Assembly (NCBI RefSeq): GCF_007828865.1
Contig: NZ_VIVK01000001.1
Span: 2,604,001-2,668,000 of the forward strand
Source: Kribbella amoyensis
GTDB taxonomy: Bacteria; Actinomycetota; Actinomycetes; Propionibacteriales; Kribbellaceae
Direction of reading: 5' to 3'
DNA: 64,000 nt
A program made the position numbers and the translations under genes. The notes under the pieces were generated by a model. That model had not been told where the DNA came from. It did no database searches and worked only from the letters and a program-made list of their open reading frames with translations. This document shows positions 7,305 to 14,973 of the stretch, one piece after another. The stretch's first letter is position 1, and each line of letters begins with the position of its first letter.

Positions 7305-8495
7305 TTAGGTTGAGGCGGGTTTGGCGGCCCGCTTCTTACGGATTTCTCCTCTCGATTCGCGGACGACGGTGCGGAGGAGGTCGTTGCCGGACCAGAACTC
7401 GAGGATTCGGTCGGTGACATGGACGTCGACGAGTTCGCCGTAGCGGTGTTTGCCGACGGAGACCTGTTGCCAGGCGACGCAGACGACGCCGTTGGAGGCG
7501 ACGCGCCGGGTGATCCAGTCGGTGCCGGTGCGTCGGTCGGCCAGGGCGGTCAGGTCGAGGGCGGGGTTGGGGTCGGTGGCGCGGGTGGCGAAGCGTTCGG
7601 CCGGCGTGCAGCGGCCGATCGATTGGTGTGGCCGGTCGGTGTTGTACTCGTGCACCCAGGCGTCGATCACCGCCTGCGCCTGGGCGATCGAGGCGAAGGT
7701 CCGCCCGGCCAGGCATTCGCGGCGCAAGGTGCCGTGGAAGCGTTCGATCTTCCCGGTCGTGGTCGGTGACCGCGGCGCGGTCAGGAGGTGTTCGATCCCG
7801 TTCTCGCGGCAGATCCGGTCGAACAACACCTCCACCGGACGGCTGTTGTACCTGCCGGTGAAGACCTTGCCGTTGTCGGTCAGGACCTGGGTCGGGATCC
7901 CGTGACGGCCCAGCGCGGCCGCGAACACCGCGCAGACCGGGCGGGTCGAGGCCCGTTCCACCAGCCCGGCCGCGACACAGAACCGCGAGTGATCATCGAC
8001 GCCGGTCACCGCCTTCAGTTCCCGACCGTCGTTGAGCAGGACGCCGCCCATCACGTCGAACTGCCACAGTTCCATCGGTCGGCCCCGCTCCCAGCGCCGA
8101 TACACCCTGTCCCGGCTACGGCGCCGCCGCCCGGGGGCCACCAGCCCCAGCCGGGCCAGTGCCCGGCCCACCGCTGCCCGCGACGGCAGCGGCTCCACCC
8201 CGTCGCGCCCCAACCGATACAGCAGCCGATCCGGACCCCAGGCCGGATGTAGCTGCCGCAGTTCGACCAGCCGCACCTCGACCTCGGCGGCCATCTGATG
8301 CGGACACGACACCGGGCGGTGTGACCGGTCAGCCAAACCATCCAGACCCCGCTCGGCGTACCGGCGCAACTAGCTGGGCAGCGTCTGCCGCGACACCCCG
8401 ACCTTCGCCGCCGCCTCGGTCACCGACAACCGGTCCTCGACGACCGCAAGAACTGCCTGATACCGCTGCGCGACCACGCTGAGCTCCCGAAGCAT
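7305..8495 (-). pseudogene. IS481-family transposase with an in-frame stop (element A)
   Basis: Reading from an ATG at 8495 gives an N-terminal helix-turn-helix (SVTEAAAKVGVSRQTLPS), then a TAG codon at 8372-8370, then in the same frame LRRYAERGLDGLADRSHRP and the full integrase core: ELWQFDVMGG, VLTDNGKVF and TTGKIERFHGTLRRE, the DDE residues. Family members have Trp at the stop position (SWLRRY), so a single TGG to TAG change explains it. The remaining 354 residues could start at TTG 8369 but would lack the DNA-binding domain. Probably inactive unless suppressed or supplied in trans. Confidence 0.88.
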
Positions 8496-8604
8496 CAGCC
8501 CAACCCCCTCTGCTCCTCAGCAATCAAGCCGAGAACGACCAGGGAGTGGGTGTCAAGCATCAACCGAGACGGCGTAAACCATCAGCCGAGACGGTGGAAA
8601 GCCT

Positions 8605-9998
8605 GGGTCTATCTCGCTAACGGTGTTTCCGGCGGTGTTCATCAGTAGGTTTCGGCTGCCGGGAATCGGTCGCCGAAGGTGATCGCGAACGCGTTGAGTG
8701 CTGGTTTCCACCGCATCGCCCATCGTGCCCGGCCGGTGCCGGTGGGGTCCAATGACCGGGTCACGAGGTAGAGACACTTCAGCGCGGCCTGTTCGGTCGG
8801 GAAGTGGCCGCGGGCCTTGATCGCGCGCCGGTAGCGGGCGTTCAGGGACTCGATCGCGTTCGTGGAGCACAGCACCCGGCGGATCTCGACGTCGTAGTCC
8901 AGGAACGGGATGAACTCGTTCCAGGCGTTATCCCACAGCCGGATCACCGCCGGGTAGCGCTGCCCCCACTTCTCGGTCAGGTCGTCGAACGCCGCGCGGG
9001 CGGCGGTGGCGTTGACGGCGGTGTAGATCGGCTTCAGGTCACCTTTGAGCTCGGGCCAGTACTTGCGGGAGGTGAGCCGGAAGGTGTTGCGGATCAGGTG
9101 GATGATGCAGGTCTGCACGATCGCCGGCGGCCACACGTTCGCCACCACCTCCGGCAGCCCCTTCAACCCGTCGCAGACCACGAAGAACACATCCCGCAGG
9201 CCCCGGTTGCGCAGATCGGTGAGCACGGCCATCCAGAACTTCGCGCCCTCACCGCTGCCCGCAGTCCCAGCCCACAACCCGAGGATCTCGCGCTCCCCGG
9301 CCAGCGTGACACCGATCGCGGCATAGAACGGCCGGTTCGCGACCTGCCCGTCGCGGACCTTGACCACGATCGCGTCGATGAACACCGCCGCATACACCTC
9401 GTCCAGCGGCCGACTCGCCCACTCGGTCATCTCCTCGATCACCTTGTCAGTGATCCGGCTGATGGTCTCCCGGCTGACCGAGGCACCGTAAATCTCGGCG
9501 AAATGCGCCGAAATCTCACCCGTGGTCAAGCCCTTGGCATACAGCGACAGCACCACCTCGTCGACACCGTTCAACCGGCGCTGCCGCTTCTTCACGATCT
9601 GCGGAGTGAACGTGCCGGCCCGGTCCCGCGGCACCTCCAGCTCGACCTGGCCGGACGTCTCGGTCAGCACCGTCTTGGACCGGGTGCCGTTACGGACATT
9701 GCCCGCCACCGGCTCGCCGTGCTTCTCATGACCCAGATGCTCGGTCAGCTCCTCGTTCAACGCGGTCTCCAGCACCGCCTTGTTCAGCTGCTTCAACAAC
9801 CCGTCCGGGCCCGTCAGCGACAGCCCTTGCTCCTTCGCCAGCCGCACCAACTCAGCCGCAGCAAGCTCCTCGGCCGACGCCTTACCCTGCTTCTTCTTAC
9901 CTGCCACATCCGGCAGTGTCGCGGTCATTGCCGCACCTTTCCCACCAACCACCACAGTCGGCGCGTCGGGCCAGAAACACCGTTAGACGGACAGTCCC
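8605..9998 (-). mobile_element. IS256-family insertion sequence, copy 2 (inverted)
   Basis: 1394 bp, the same length and termini as copy 1 but in opposite orientation, and indistinguishable from it in every reading frame I compared. It is flanked by a perfect 8-bp target duplication GAAAGCCT (8597-8604 and 9999-10006), the normal IS256 footprint. It lies among the subterminal repeats of IS481 element A. Confidence 0.93.
8642..9928 (-). CDS. IS256-family transposase, copy 2
   Basis: 428-residue DDE transposase identical in translation to the gene at 5929-7215 (D185, D253, E360 all present). ATG at 9928 with the same GGTGGGAAAGG site. Identity of the two copies and the clean 8-bp duplication point to recent transposition. 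Together the copies form a 1.4-kb inverted repeat around the inactive IS481 gene, so homologous recombination could flip the 7253-8604 segment. Confidence 0.95.
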   Translation of the reverse strand: MTATLPDVAGKKKQGKASAEELAAAELVRLAKEQGLSLTGPDGLLKQLNKAVLETALNEELTEHLGHEKHGEPVAGNVRNGTRSKTVLTETSGQVELEVPRDRAGTFTPQIVKKRQRRLNGVDEVVLSLYAKGLTTGEISAHFAEIYGASVSRETISRITDKVIEEMTEWASRPLDEVYAAVFIDAIVVKVRDGQVANRPFYAAIGVTLAGEREILGLWAGTAGSGEGAKFWMAVLTDLRNRGLRDVFFVVCDGLKGLPEVVANVWPPAIVQTCIIHLIRNTFRLTSRKYWPELKGDLKPIYTAVNATAARAAFDDLTEKWGQRYPAVIRLWDNAWNEFIPFLDYDVEIRRVLCSTNAIESLNARYRRAIKARGHFPTEQAALKCLYLVTRSLDPTGTGRARWAMRWKPALNAFAITFGDRFPAAETY

Positions 9999-10054
9999 GA
10001 AAGCCTCACCCGAGACGGATCTGTCCATCATCAGGCGAGACAGCACAGGGGTTT

Positions 10055-10068
10055 TGTAGGCCCCGTGG
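10055..10068 (+). repeat. Target duplication matching the tRNA-Lys 3' end (left copy)
   Basis: TGTAGGCCCCGTGG here is repeated at 12700-12713, where it covers the last 12 nt of tRNA-Lys. The pair brackets IS481 element B, whose ends start TGT at 10069 and end ACA at 12698. A 13-15 bp duplication fits the variable target-duplication length known for IS481 elements. Confidence 0.75.
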
Positions 10069-10073
10069 TGTTG

Positions 10074-10142
10074 TGGTTCAGGACATAGGCGACAGATGTC
10101 TCAGGTCATAGGCGACACGTGTCTCGGGTGATCGGCGACAGG
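10074..10142 (+). repeat. Three 23-bp tandem repeats at the left end of element B
   Basis: Units at 10074-10096, 10097-10119 and 10120-10142 share a core like TGTCTCAGGTCATAGGCGACA. They are probably transposase binding sites. The right end has one copy. Confidence 0.75.
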
Positions 10143-10165
10143 TGTGGTGGGCTGGATGCTCGGGC

Positions 10166-11404
10166 ATGTCGAAGGCTCGGTTGGTCATCACCGCCTTGTT
10201 CGTGGAGGGTCAGACCGCGGCCGAGGTCGCCGCGAGGTACGGGGTGCATCGGGCCTGGGTCTACAAGCTGAAGGCCAGGTATCTGGCCGAGGGCGAGGCG
10301 GCGTTCGTGCCGCGGTCACGGCGTCCGAAGACGTCGCCGCGGGCCACGCCGGCGGCGACGGTGGAGCTGGTACTCGCGCTGCGCAAACAGCTGGCCGAGC
10401 AGGGGCTGGATGCGGGCGCGGACACGATCGGCTGGCATCTTGAGCACCACCACGCCACCGCGCTGTCGCGGGCCACGATCCACCGCATCCTGACCCGCGC
10501 GGGCGCCGTCGTACCGGACCCGGGCAAGCGGCCGAGGTCGTCGTACCTGCGGTTCGCCGCCGACCAGCCCAACGAGTGCTGGCAGTCCGACTTCACCCAC
10601 TACCGCCTCACCCGCCCCGACGATTCCCCCGGGCCCGACGTGGAGGTCATCAGCTGGCTCGACGACCACTCCCGCTACGCCCTGTCAGTCACCGCGCATC
10701 CGCGGATCACCGGCCAGATCGTGCTGAGCAGCTTCCGCGAAACCGTTGCGCAGTACGGGATCCCGGCCTCGACACTGACCGACAACGGCATGGTCTACAC
10801 CACCCGCCTGTCCGGCGGGAAAGGCGGCCGCAACGGCCTCGAGACCGAACTCCGCCGCCTGAACATCACCCAGAAGAACTCCCGCCCGAACCACCCGACC
10901 ACCTGCGGGAAAGTGGAGCGGTTCCAGCAGACCCTGAAGAAGTGGCTGCGCGCCCAACCCGACCAGCCCACCACCGTCGCCGAACTTCAAGTGCTGCTCG
11001 ACGCCTTCGTCCAGGCCTACAACCAGCGCAGGCCGCACCGGTCCCTGCCGCATCGAGCCACCCCGGCGACCGCCTATCACGCCCGGCCGAAAGCAACCCC
11101 GAGCATCGACCGGACCGGCGAGGTCCACTACCGGGTCCGCACCGACCGGGTCGACCACACCGGCGTGGTCACCCTGCGCCTGAACGGCCGGCTCCACCAC
11201 ATAGGCATCGGGCGAACCCACGCCCGAACCCACGTCCTCCTGCTCGTCCAAGACCTCGACATCCGCGTCGTCGACGCCGCCACCGGCGAACTGCTGCGCG
11301 AACTCACCCTCGACCCCACCCGCGACTACCAACCCACCGGCAAGCCACCCGGACCGACCCCAAAACACCCCAAACAGACCAACAGCCGAACCCACGAATC
11401 GTAG
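10166..11404 (+). CDS. IS481-family transposase (element B)
   Basis: 412-residue DDE transposase. N-terminal helix-turn-helix domains (ALFVEGQTAAEVAARYGVHRAWVYKLKARY), integrase core with D142 (CWQSDFTHY), D206 (LTDNGMVY) and E251 (CGKVERFQQTLKKW), then a C-terminal beta-rich domain. The ATG at 10166 begins MSKARLV; an earlier in-frame start at 10142 would run through the terminal repeats. The gene is intact and its stop is only two bases before the IS3 insertion duplication, so the coding region was spared. Fully able to act on element A or B ends only if specificity allows, which cannot be seen. Confidence 0.93.
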   Translation: MSKARLVITALFVEGQTAAEVAARYGVHRAWVYKLKARYLAEGEAAFVPRSRRPKTSPRATPAATVELVLALRKQLAEQGLDAGADTIGWHLEHHHATALSRATIHRILTRAGAVVPDPGKRPRSSYLRFAADQPNECWQSDFTHYRLTRPDDSPGPDVEVISWLDDHSRYALSVTAHPRITGQIVLSSFRETVAQYGIPASTLTDNGMVYTTRLSGGKGGRNGLETELRRLNITQKNSRPNHPTTCGKVERFQQTLKKWLRAQPDQPTTVAELQVLLDAFVQAYNQRRPHRSLPHRATPATAYHARPKATPSIDRTGEVHYRVRTDRVDHTGVVTLRLNGRLHHIGIGRTHARTHVLLLVQDLDIRVVDAATGELLRELTLDPTRDYQPTGKPPGPTPKHPKQTNSRTHES

Positions 11405-11477
11405 GTTCGGGACTGCCCCGGGTTCGGTTGACTCCTGATCTGTGAGGACTTGGGTCCTTGCTGGAAGGATGTCTGTC

Positions 11478-11762
11478 GTGCCGAAAGCGTTTCCGTTGGA
11501 GTTCCGTCGTGATGTGGTCGCGGTTGCCCGCAAGGGTGAGGCGCCGATCGCGCAGGTCGCGAAGGACTTCGGGATTTCCGTGTCGTGTCTGCAGCGCTGG
11601 CTGAAGCTGGCCGATATCGAGGACGGTCACCAGTCGGGCGCCACTCGGGAGGAGTCGGCTGAGCTGCGCGAGGTGAAGAAGCGCAACCGGCAGTTGGAGC
11701 AGGAGAACGAGATCTTGCGGCGCGCCGCGGCCTACTTCGCCCGCGACGTCAACCCAAAATGA
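11478..11762 (+). CDS. IS3-family transposase OrfA (HTH and leucine-zipper protein)
   Basis: 94-residue DNA-binding subunit: helix-turn-helix (FRRDVVAVARKGEAPIAQVAKDFGISVSCLQRWL) and a C-terminal coiled coil (ELREVKKRNRQLEQENEILRRAAAYF), as in the HTH_Tnp_1 family. The ribosome site GGAAGG (11463-11468) is 9 nt before GTG 11478, so that start is preferred over the ATG at 11469, which would touch the site. The last codons carry a CCCAAAA slippery heptamer and the stop overlaps the orfB ATG, so OrfA and an OrfAB fusion are both expected. Confidence 0.9.
   Translation: MPKAFPLEFRRDVVAVARKGEAPIAQVAKDFGISVSCLQRWLKLADIEDGHQSGATREESAELREVKKRNRQLEQENEILRRAAAYFARDVNPK
11753..11759 (+). other. Programmed -1 frameshift site of the IS3 element
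   Basis: C CCA AAA in the orfA frame fits the X XXY YYZ slippery pattern, just before the orfA TGA (11760-11762). A -1 slip continues directly in the orfB frame. A 7-bp stem GTACCCG/CGGGTAC (11764-11770 with 11819-11825) begins 4 nt downstream and could stimulate slipping. Confidence 0.6.
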
Positions 11763-12625
11763 TGTACCCGCTGGTCCTTGACCTCGCCGCCGACGCGATC
11801 CCTGTCGCGGTGACCTGCCGGGTACTCGGCTTCACCACCCAAGCCTTCTACAAGTGGCGCAAGAATCCTGTCACGCAAAGAGATTTCGACGATGCGCACC
11901 TGATCAACGTCGCCATCGACATTCACGCCGATGACCCGACGTTCGGGTACCGGTTGATCGCCGACGAGCTCGCCGACGCCGGAGTCGCCGCGGGTGAGAA
12001 CCGGGTCGCCAGGTTGTGCTCGCAGGAGCGGATCTGGTCGATCCACGCCAAGAAACGCGGCCTGACCCGCAAGGCCGGCCCACCGGTGCACGACGACCTG
12101 GTGAAACGCGGGGTCAGCGCGGCCGGACCGAACCTGATCTGGCTGACCGACATCACCGAACACGCCACAGCTGAGGGCAAGCTCTACCTCTGCGCGATCA
12201 AGGACGTCTACTCCAACCGGATCGTCGGTTACTCGATCGGGTCACGAATGAAGGCGTCCCTGGCGGTGTCAGCGCTGCGGAACGCGATCGCCTTGCGGGC
12301 ACCAACTGCCAATCTGATCGTGCACTCGGATCGCGGCAGCCAGTTCCGGTCCACGAAATTCGTCCGGGTCTTGAAGGCCTACCAGCTGCGCGGATCAATG
12401 GGCCGCGTCGGAGCTTGCGGCGACAACGCCGCGATGGAGTCATTCTTCGCCCTGCTGCAGAAGAATGTTCTGGACCGACGACGCTGGACCACCAGACACG
12501 AACTGCGTCTGGCGATCGTGTCCTGGATCGAGACCACCTACCACCGCCGACGCCGCCAACGCGGCCTCGGCAAACTCACACCCATCGAGTTTGAGACACT
12601 TCAACCGGTCGTACTCGCGGCCTGA
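11759..12625 (+). CDS. IS3-family transposase OrfB (DDE integrase core)
   Basis: 288 residues with the rve integrase core: D131 (IWLTDITEH), D191 (VHSDRGSQF) and E227 (DNAAMESFFALLQKNVLD). The N-terminal HTH_21-type region includes GFTTQAFYKWRKNP and FGYRLIADEL. It overlaps orfA by 4 nt (ATGA); translation by reinitiation would use ATG 11759 or 11762, but an OrfAB fusion by -1 frameshift is the usual active transposase in this family. Intact length for IS3-group OrfB. Confidence 0.93.
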   Translation: MMYPLVLDLAADAIPVAVTCRVLGFTTQAFYKWRKNPVTQRDFDDAHLINVAIDIHADDPTFGYRLIADELADAGVAAGENRVARLCSQERIWSIHAKKRGLTRKAGPPVHDDLVKRGVSAAGPNLIWLTDITEHATAEGKLYLCAIKDVYSNRIVGYSIGSRMKASLAVSALRNAIALRAPTANLIVHSDRGSQFRSTKFVRVLKAYQLRGSMGRVGACGDNAAMESFFALLQKNVLDRRRWTTRHELRLAIVSWIETTYHRRRRQRGLGKLTPIEFETLQPVVLAA

Positions 12626-12699
12626 ACCACCACACCCCACGAGTCAACTGAACTCGGGGCAGTCCCTTCGGCTGTCGCCTATGTCTTGAGACATCACAC

Positions 12700-12713
12700 T
12701 GTAGGCCCCGTGG
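12700..12713 (+). repeat. Target duplication overlapping the tRNA-Lys 3' end (right copy)
   Basis: Right partner of 10055-10068. Because the insertion duplicated its target, the tRNA gene itself stayed whole. Confidence 0.75.
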
Positions 12714-12774
12714 GACTCGAACCCACAACCCGCGGATTAAAAGTCCGCTGCTCTGCCAGTTGAGCTAGAGGCCC
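12702..12774 (-). tRNA. tRNA-Lys (anticodon UUU)
   Basis: 73-nt cloverleaf on the minus strand. Acceptor GGGCCTC pairs with GGGGCCT plus discriminator A. D-arm GCTC...GAGC. Anticodon stem GCGGA/TCCGC with loop CTTTTAA, so anticodon TTT (12741-12739). T-arm GTGGG-TTCGAGT-CCCAC. CCA is not encoded. Its 3' end abuts IS481 element B. Confidence 0.97.
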
Positions 12775-12988
12775 TGGCTGGGGATAGTTTGGCAGGTTTG
12801 GGGGTTGAGGGCTAACTGGATGTTGGGGTGGGGACCAGCTCGGGTGCTGGTTTCGGAGGGTGAGGGGGTGGGTGCGGACGGTTGAACCGGATGGGGGCTT
12901 GGTCCGTTCAGGTGGGGTGAAGGGCATTCGGCTGGGCGTGAGGCGTTGGCCGGGTGTGTGAATCCGTCCGTTCACCTGAGGAGGACTT

Positions 12989-13381
12989 ATGCGGTTGGAG
13001 CGTTGGCGTGACGAGGTGCTGGGGATCTTCCGGATCGTCATCGGGTTCTTGTTCGCCTGCCATGGGGCTGCTGCGTTGTTCGGGCTGTTGGGGACCAAGC
13101 AGGTGGAGGCCTTCGTCTGGCCTGGGTGGTTCGCTTCGGTGATCCAGGTGGTCGGTGGGGCGTTGGTGATGGTCGGGTTGGTGACCACGCCGGCCGCGTT
13201 GCTGTGTTCGGGGTCGATGGCGTTCGCGTACTTCACTGTGCATCAGGTGGATGGTTTGCTGCCGGTCGAGAACGGTGGGGAGAAGGCGGCGTTGTTCGCG
13301 TTCGCGTTCCTGCTGATCGGGGTCCTGGGCAACGGTGCCTGGGCGGTCGACAGGCGGAAGCGGGTACCGGTGATCGAGTGA
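12989..13381 (+). CDS. DoxX-family membrane protein
   Basis: 130-residue integral membrane protein of the DoxX family with four predicted helices (RIVIGFLFACHGAAALFG; FASVIQVVGGALVMVGLV; AALLCSGSMAFAYFTVH; AALFAFAFLLIGVLGNGAW). DoxX-like proteins are tied to quinone chemistry, thiosulfate or redox stress. The ATG at 12989 follows the strong site GAGGAGG (12977-12983). The gene is directly upstream of an ECF sigma/anti-sigma pair and probably cotranscribed with it. The 214 bases before it hold no gene; the motif TCCGTTCA occurs twice there (near 12903 and 12967). Confidence 0.88.
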   Translation: MRLERWRDEVLGIFRIVIGFLFACHGAAALFGLLGTKQVEAFVWPGWFASVIQVVGGALVMVGLVTTPAALLCSGSMAFAYFTVHQVDGLLPVENGGEKAALFAFAFLLIGVLGNGAWAVDRRKRVPVIE

Positions 13382-13476
13382 ACCAGCCGAGGCCGGATCA
13401 TGGATCCCCCAACGACAACGCACCCAACGACAGCGCATCAGACGAAAAAGCTGCACACGACAGGGCAGGAGTGCCG

Positions 13477-13986
13477 ATGGCCGACGACCGGGCGGCGCTG
13501 TTGCGTGAGTTGCATGACGTGCACGCGCCTTCGTTGTGGCGGTTCGTGGTCCGGCTGACGGGGGACGACCGGTTGGCTGAGGACGTCGTGCAAGAGACCC
13601 TGCTCAGGGCTTGGCGGCGGCCGCAGATCCTTACCGAGGACGAGGCGGGGGCGCGCGCGTGGTTGTTCACGGTCGCGCGCAACCTGGTGATCGACGACCG
13701 GCGGAGTGCGCGGGTCCACCGCGAGGTGGCCAGCGACGACCTGCCGGAGCGGCCGAGCGCGGACCACGCCAACGCCGTACTGGATGCCTGGCTGGTCGCG
13801 GATTCGCTGGCGCAGTTGTCGGACGAGCATCGGCAGGTGATCGTCCGCGCGTACTACGGCCGCCGGACCGTGACCGACATCGCGCGGGAGCTGGACATCC
13901 CGCCGGGGACGGTGAAGTCGCGGTTGCACTACGGGCTACGGGCGCTGAAGCTGGCGCTGCAGGAGAGGGGGGTGACGCAGGAATGA
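13477..13986 (+). CDS. ECF RNA polymerase sigma factor
   Basis: 169-residue ECF sigma factor. Region 2 is LLRELHDVHAPSLWRFVVRLTGDDRLAEDVVQETLLRAWRRP; region 4 is LAQLSDEHRQVIVRAYYGRRTVTDIARELDIPPGTVKSRLHYGLRAL. The start at ATG 13477 is set by GCAGGAG (13465-13471). A GTG at 13378 overlapping the DoxX stop would add a 33-residue hydrophilic leader and cannot be excluded. Its stop overlaps the anti-sigma start (ATGA), so the two are made together. Resembles the SigL/SigK-like group that pairs with membrane zinc-finger anti-sigma factors. Confidence 0.93.
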   Translation: MADDRAALLRELHDVHAPSLWRFVVRLTGDDRLAEDVVQETLLRAWRRPQILTEDEAGARAWLFTVARNLVIDDRRSARVHREVASDDLPERPSADHANAVLDAWLVADSLAQLSDEHRQVIVRAYYGRRTVTDIARELDIPPGTVKSRLHYGLRALKLALQERGVTQE

Positions 13987-14645
13987 GCGATCCGTACCGG
14001 GACTGGGACGCGGCCTATCTGCTGGGGGCGTTGTCGGCGACCGACCGGCGTACGTACGAGGAGCACCTGCGCACGTGCGACGAGTGCTCGGCCGAGGTGG
14101 CGTCGCTGGCCGGGGTACCGGGGACGCTGGCGTTGCTGCCGGACGACCGGGCCCTGGCCACCCTCGACGCCGCTCCGCCGAACCTGTTGCCCGGGTTGGT
14201 CCGGGCGGTCCAGCGGGATCGCCGGCGTCGGCGGTTCCGGCTGGCCGGGGTACTGACCGGGGTCGCCGCCGTCGCTGCCGCGATCGGGGCGGTGGTGGCG
14301 TTCCCGCTCGCCAGGGAGGAACCGCAGGGCGACTACGTCGTGCTCGCGCAGACCGTGGCGAGCAAGCTCACTGCGGACGCCCGGCTGGTCGAGGAACGCT
14401 GGGGGACGACGATCGAGATCAGCTGCCGGTACGACGAGCTGGCGACGCCGAGCGAACGCGCTCGCGGGTACGACCTGTACGTGACCGACAAGTCCGGCAA
14501 GTCCACGTTGATCGCCAGCTGGACGGCGGCGCCGGGGACGACGGTGAAGCCCGCGGCGACCACCAAGTTGCACCGCAGCGAGATCGCCTCGCTCGACATC
14601 CGCGGTTCGGAGAGCGGCCGCGTCCTGCTCGCCGTCCACTTCTGA
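13983..14645 (+). CDS. Membrane anti-sigma factor with zinc-finger motif
   Basis: 220-residue partner of the preceding sigma factor. The N-terminal anti-sigma domain has the HxxxCxxC zinc motif (EEHLRTCDECSAEV), followed by one membrane span (LAGVLTGVAAVAAAIGAVVAF, about residues 83-103) and an extracytoplasmic domain (about 110-220) rich in Thr and Ser. It holds the sigma factor inactive at the membrane until a redox or envelope signal releases it. Start overlaps the sigma stop by ATGA. Confidence 0.92.
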   Translation: MSDPYRDWDAAYLLGALSATDRRTYEEHLRTCDECSAEVASLAGVPGTLALLPDDRALATLDAAPPNLLPGLVRAVQRDRRRRRFRLAGVLTGVAAVAAAIGAVVAFPLAREEPQGDYVVLAQTVASKLTADARLVEERWGTTIEISCRYDELATPSERARGYDLYVTDKSGKSTLIASWTAAPGTTVKPAATTKLHRSEIASLDIRGSESGRVLLAVHF

Positions 14646-14973
14646 CGGACCACGGCCGCTGCACCGCGGCCTGACGGACCACCGCCGGTACGAGCCCGCC
14701 ACGCACCGGATTTGGCCGAACGCATGACGTACGCCGCGGCGGGCACCTGTTGGTCAGGAACGGCAAGTCGCTCGAGAGGCAGGTCCTTCCAGGCCCCGGT
14801 GTTCAGCCCCGACGCACCGGGGTCGCCTGCTGATCGGCCTCCGCGCGCAGGGGGTACGATTCATTCCGGTTGGGAAGTCAGCCGGTGGCGCAGCATGCCA
14901 CCCGCGAAGTACCGACCCGTTGAGGATGCACGCCGGTGACATCACCCACTCCGCCTGCCCTGGTAGTGGCCGC
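14646..14973. other. Intergenic stretch before the GAF-ANTAR gene
   Basis: Contains a 6-bp hairpin GGCCGC-N6-GCGGCC (14654-14671) shortly after the anti-sigma stop, perhaps a weak terminator, and a TACGAT -10-like box at 14855-14860. No further gene is supported. Confidence 0.4.

Larger units (their letters stand above)
5855..10042 (-). mobile_element. IS481-like element A, split by two IS256 copies
   Basis: Once the two IS256 insertions are removed, the outer ends are inverted repeats beginning TGTCTCGG (from 5855, resuming at 7253) and TGTCTCGCCTGATGATGGAC (reverse complement ending at 10042), about 17 of 21 positions matching. Subterminal copies of a TCGGNTGATG unit occur at both ends (7253-7298; 8546-8596; 10003-10042), as expected for transposase binding sites. 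Its transposase gene lies between the IS256 copies and carries a stop codon. Unsplit length would be near 1.39 kb, normal for IS481. Flanks show no clear target duplication. Confidence 0.7.
11409..12666 (+). mobile_element. IS3-family insertion sequence
   Basis: 1258 bp. Inverted ends GGGACTGCCCCGGGTTCGGT (left) and GGGACTGCCCCGAGTTCAGT (right, reverse complement). A 3-bp target duplication TTC sits at 11406-11408 and 12667-12669. The uninterrupted junction survives in the element B remnant near 5818, which confirms the insertion point. Carries orfA and orfB. Confidence 0.95.
10069..12698 (+). mobile_element. IS481-like element B at the tRNA-Lys 3' end, interrupted by IS3
   Basis: Ends are inverted repeats TGTTGTGGTTCAGGACATAG (left) and TGTGATGTCTCAAGACATAG (right, reverse complement), both continuing GCGACAG. 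A 13-15 bp direct repeat brackets it. It encodes an intact IS481-type transposase. Its right terminus is separated from the gene by an IS3 insertion (11409-12666). Unsplit length is about 1.37 kb. A remnant of a second copy is at 5720-5844. Confidence 0.82.

Noticed and set aside
5859..9998. The two IS256 copies read as a composite transposon carrying cargo
   Set aside because: Outer flanks (GGCCTGTC and GAAAGCCT) do not match, copy 2 has its own 8-bp duplication, and the only cargo is an inactive IS481 gene. Separate insertions explain it better.
10055..12713. 14-bp tRNA repeat as attL/attR of an integrated plasmid or prophage
   Set aside because: No integrase of the tyrosine or serine type is present, and the repeats lie flush with TGT/ACA inverted ends of an IS481 element, so a transposition target duplication fits.
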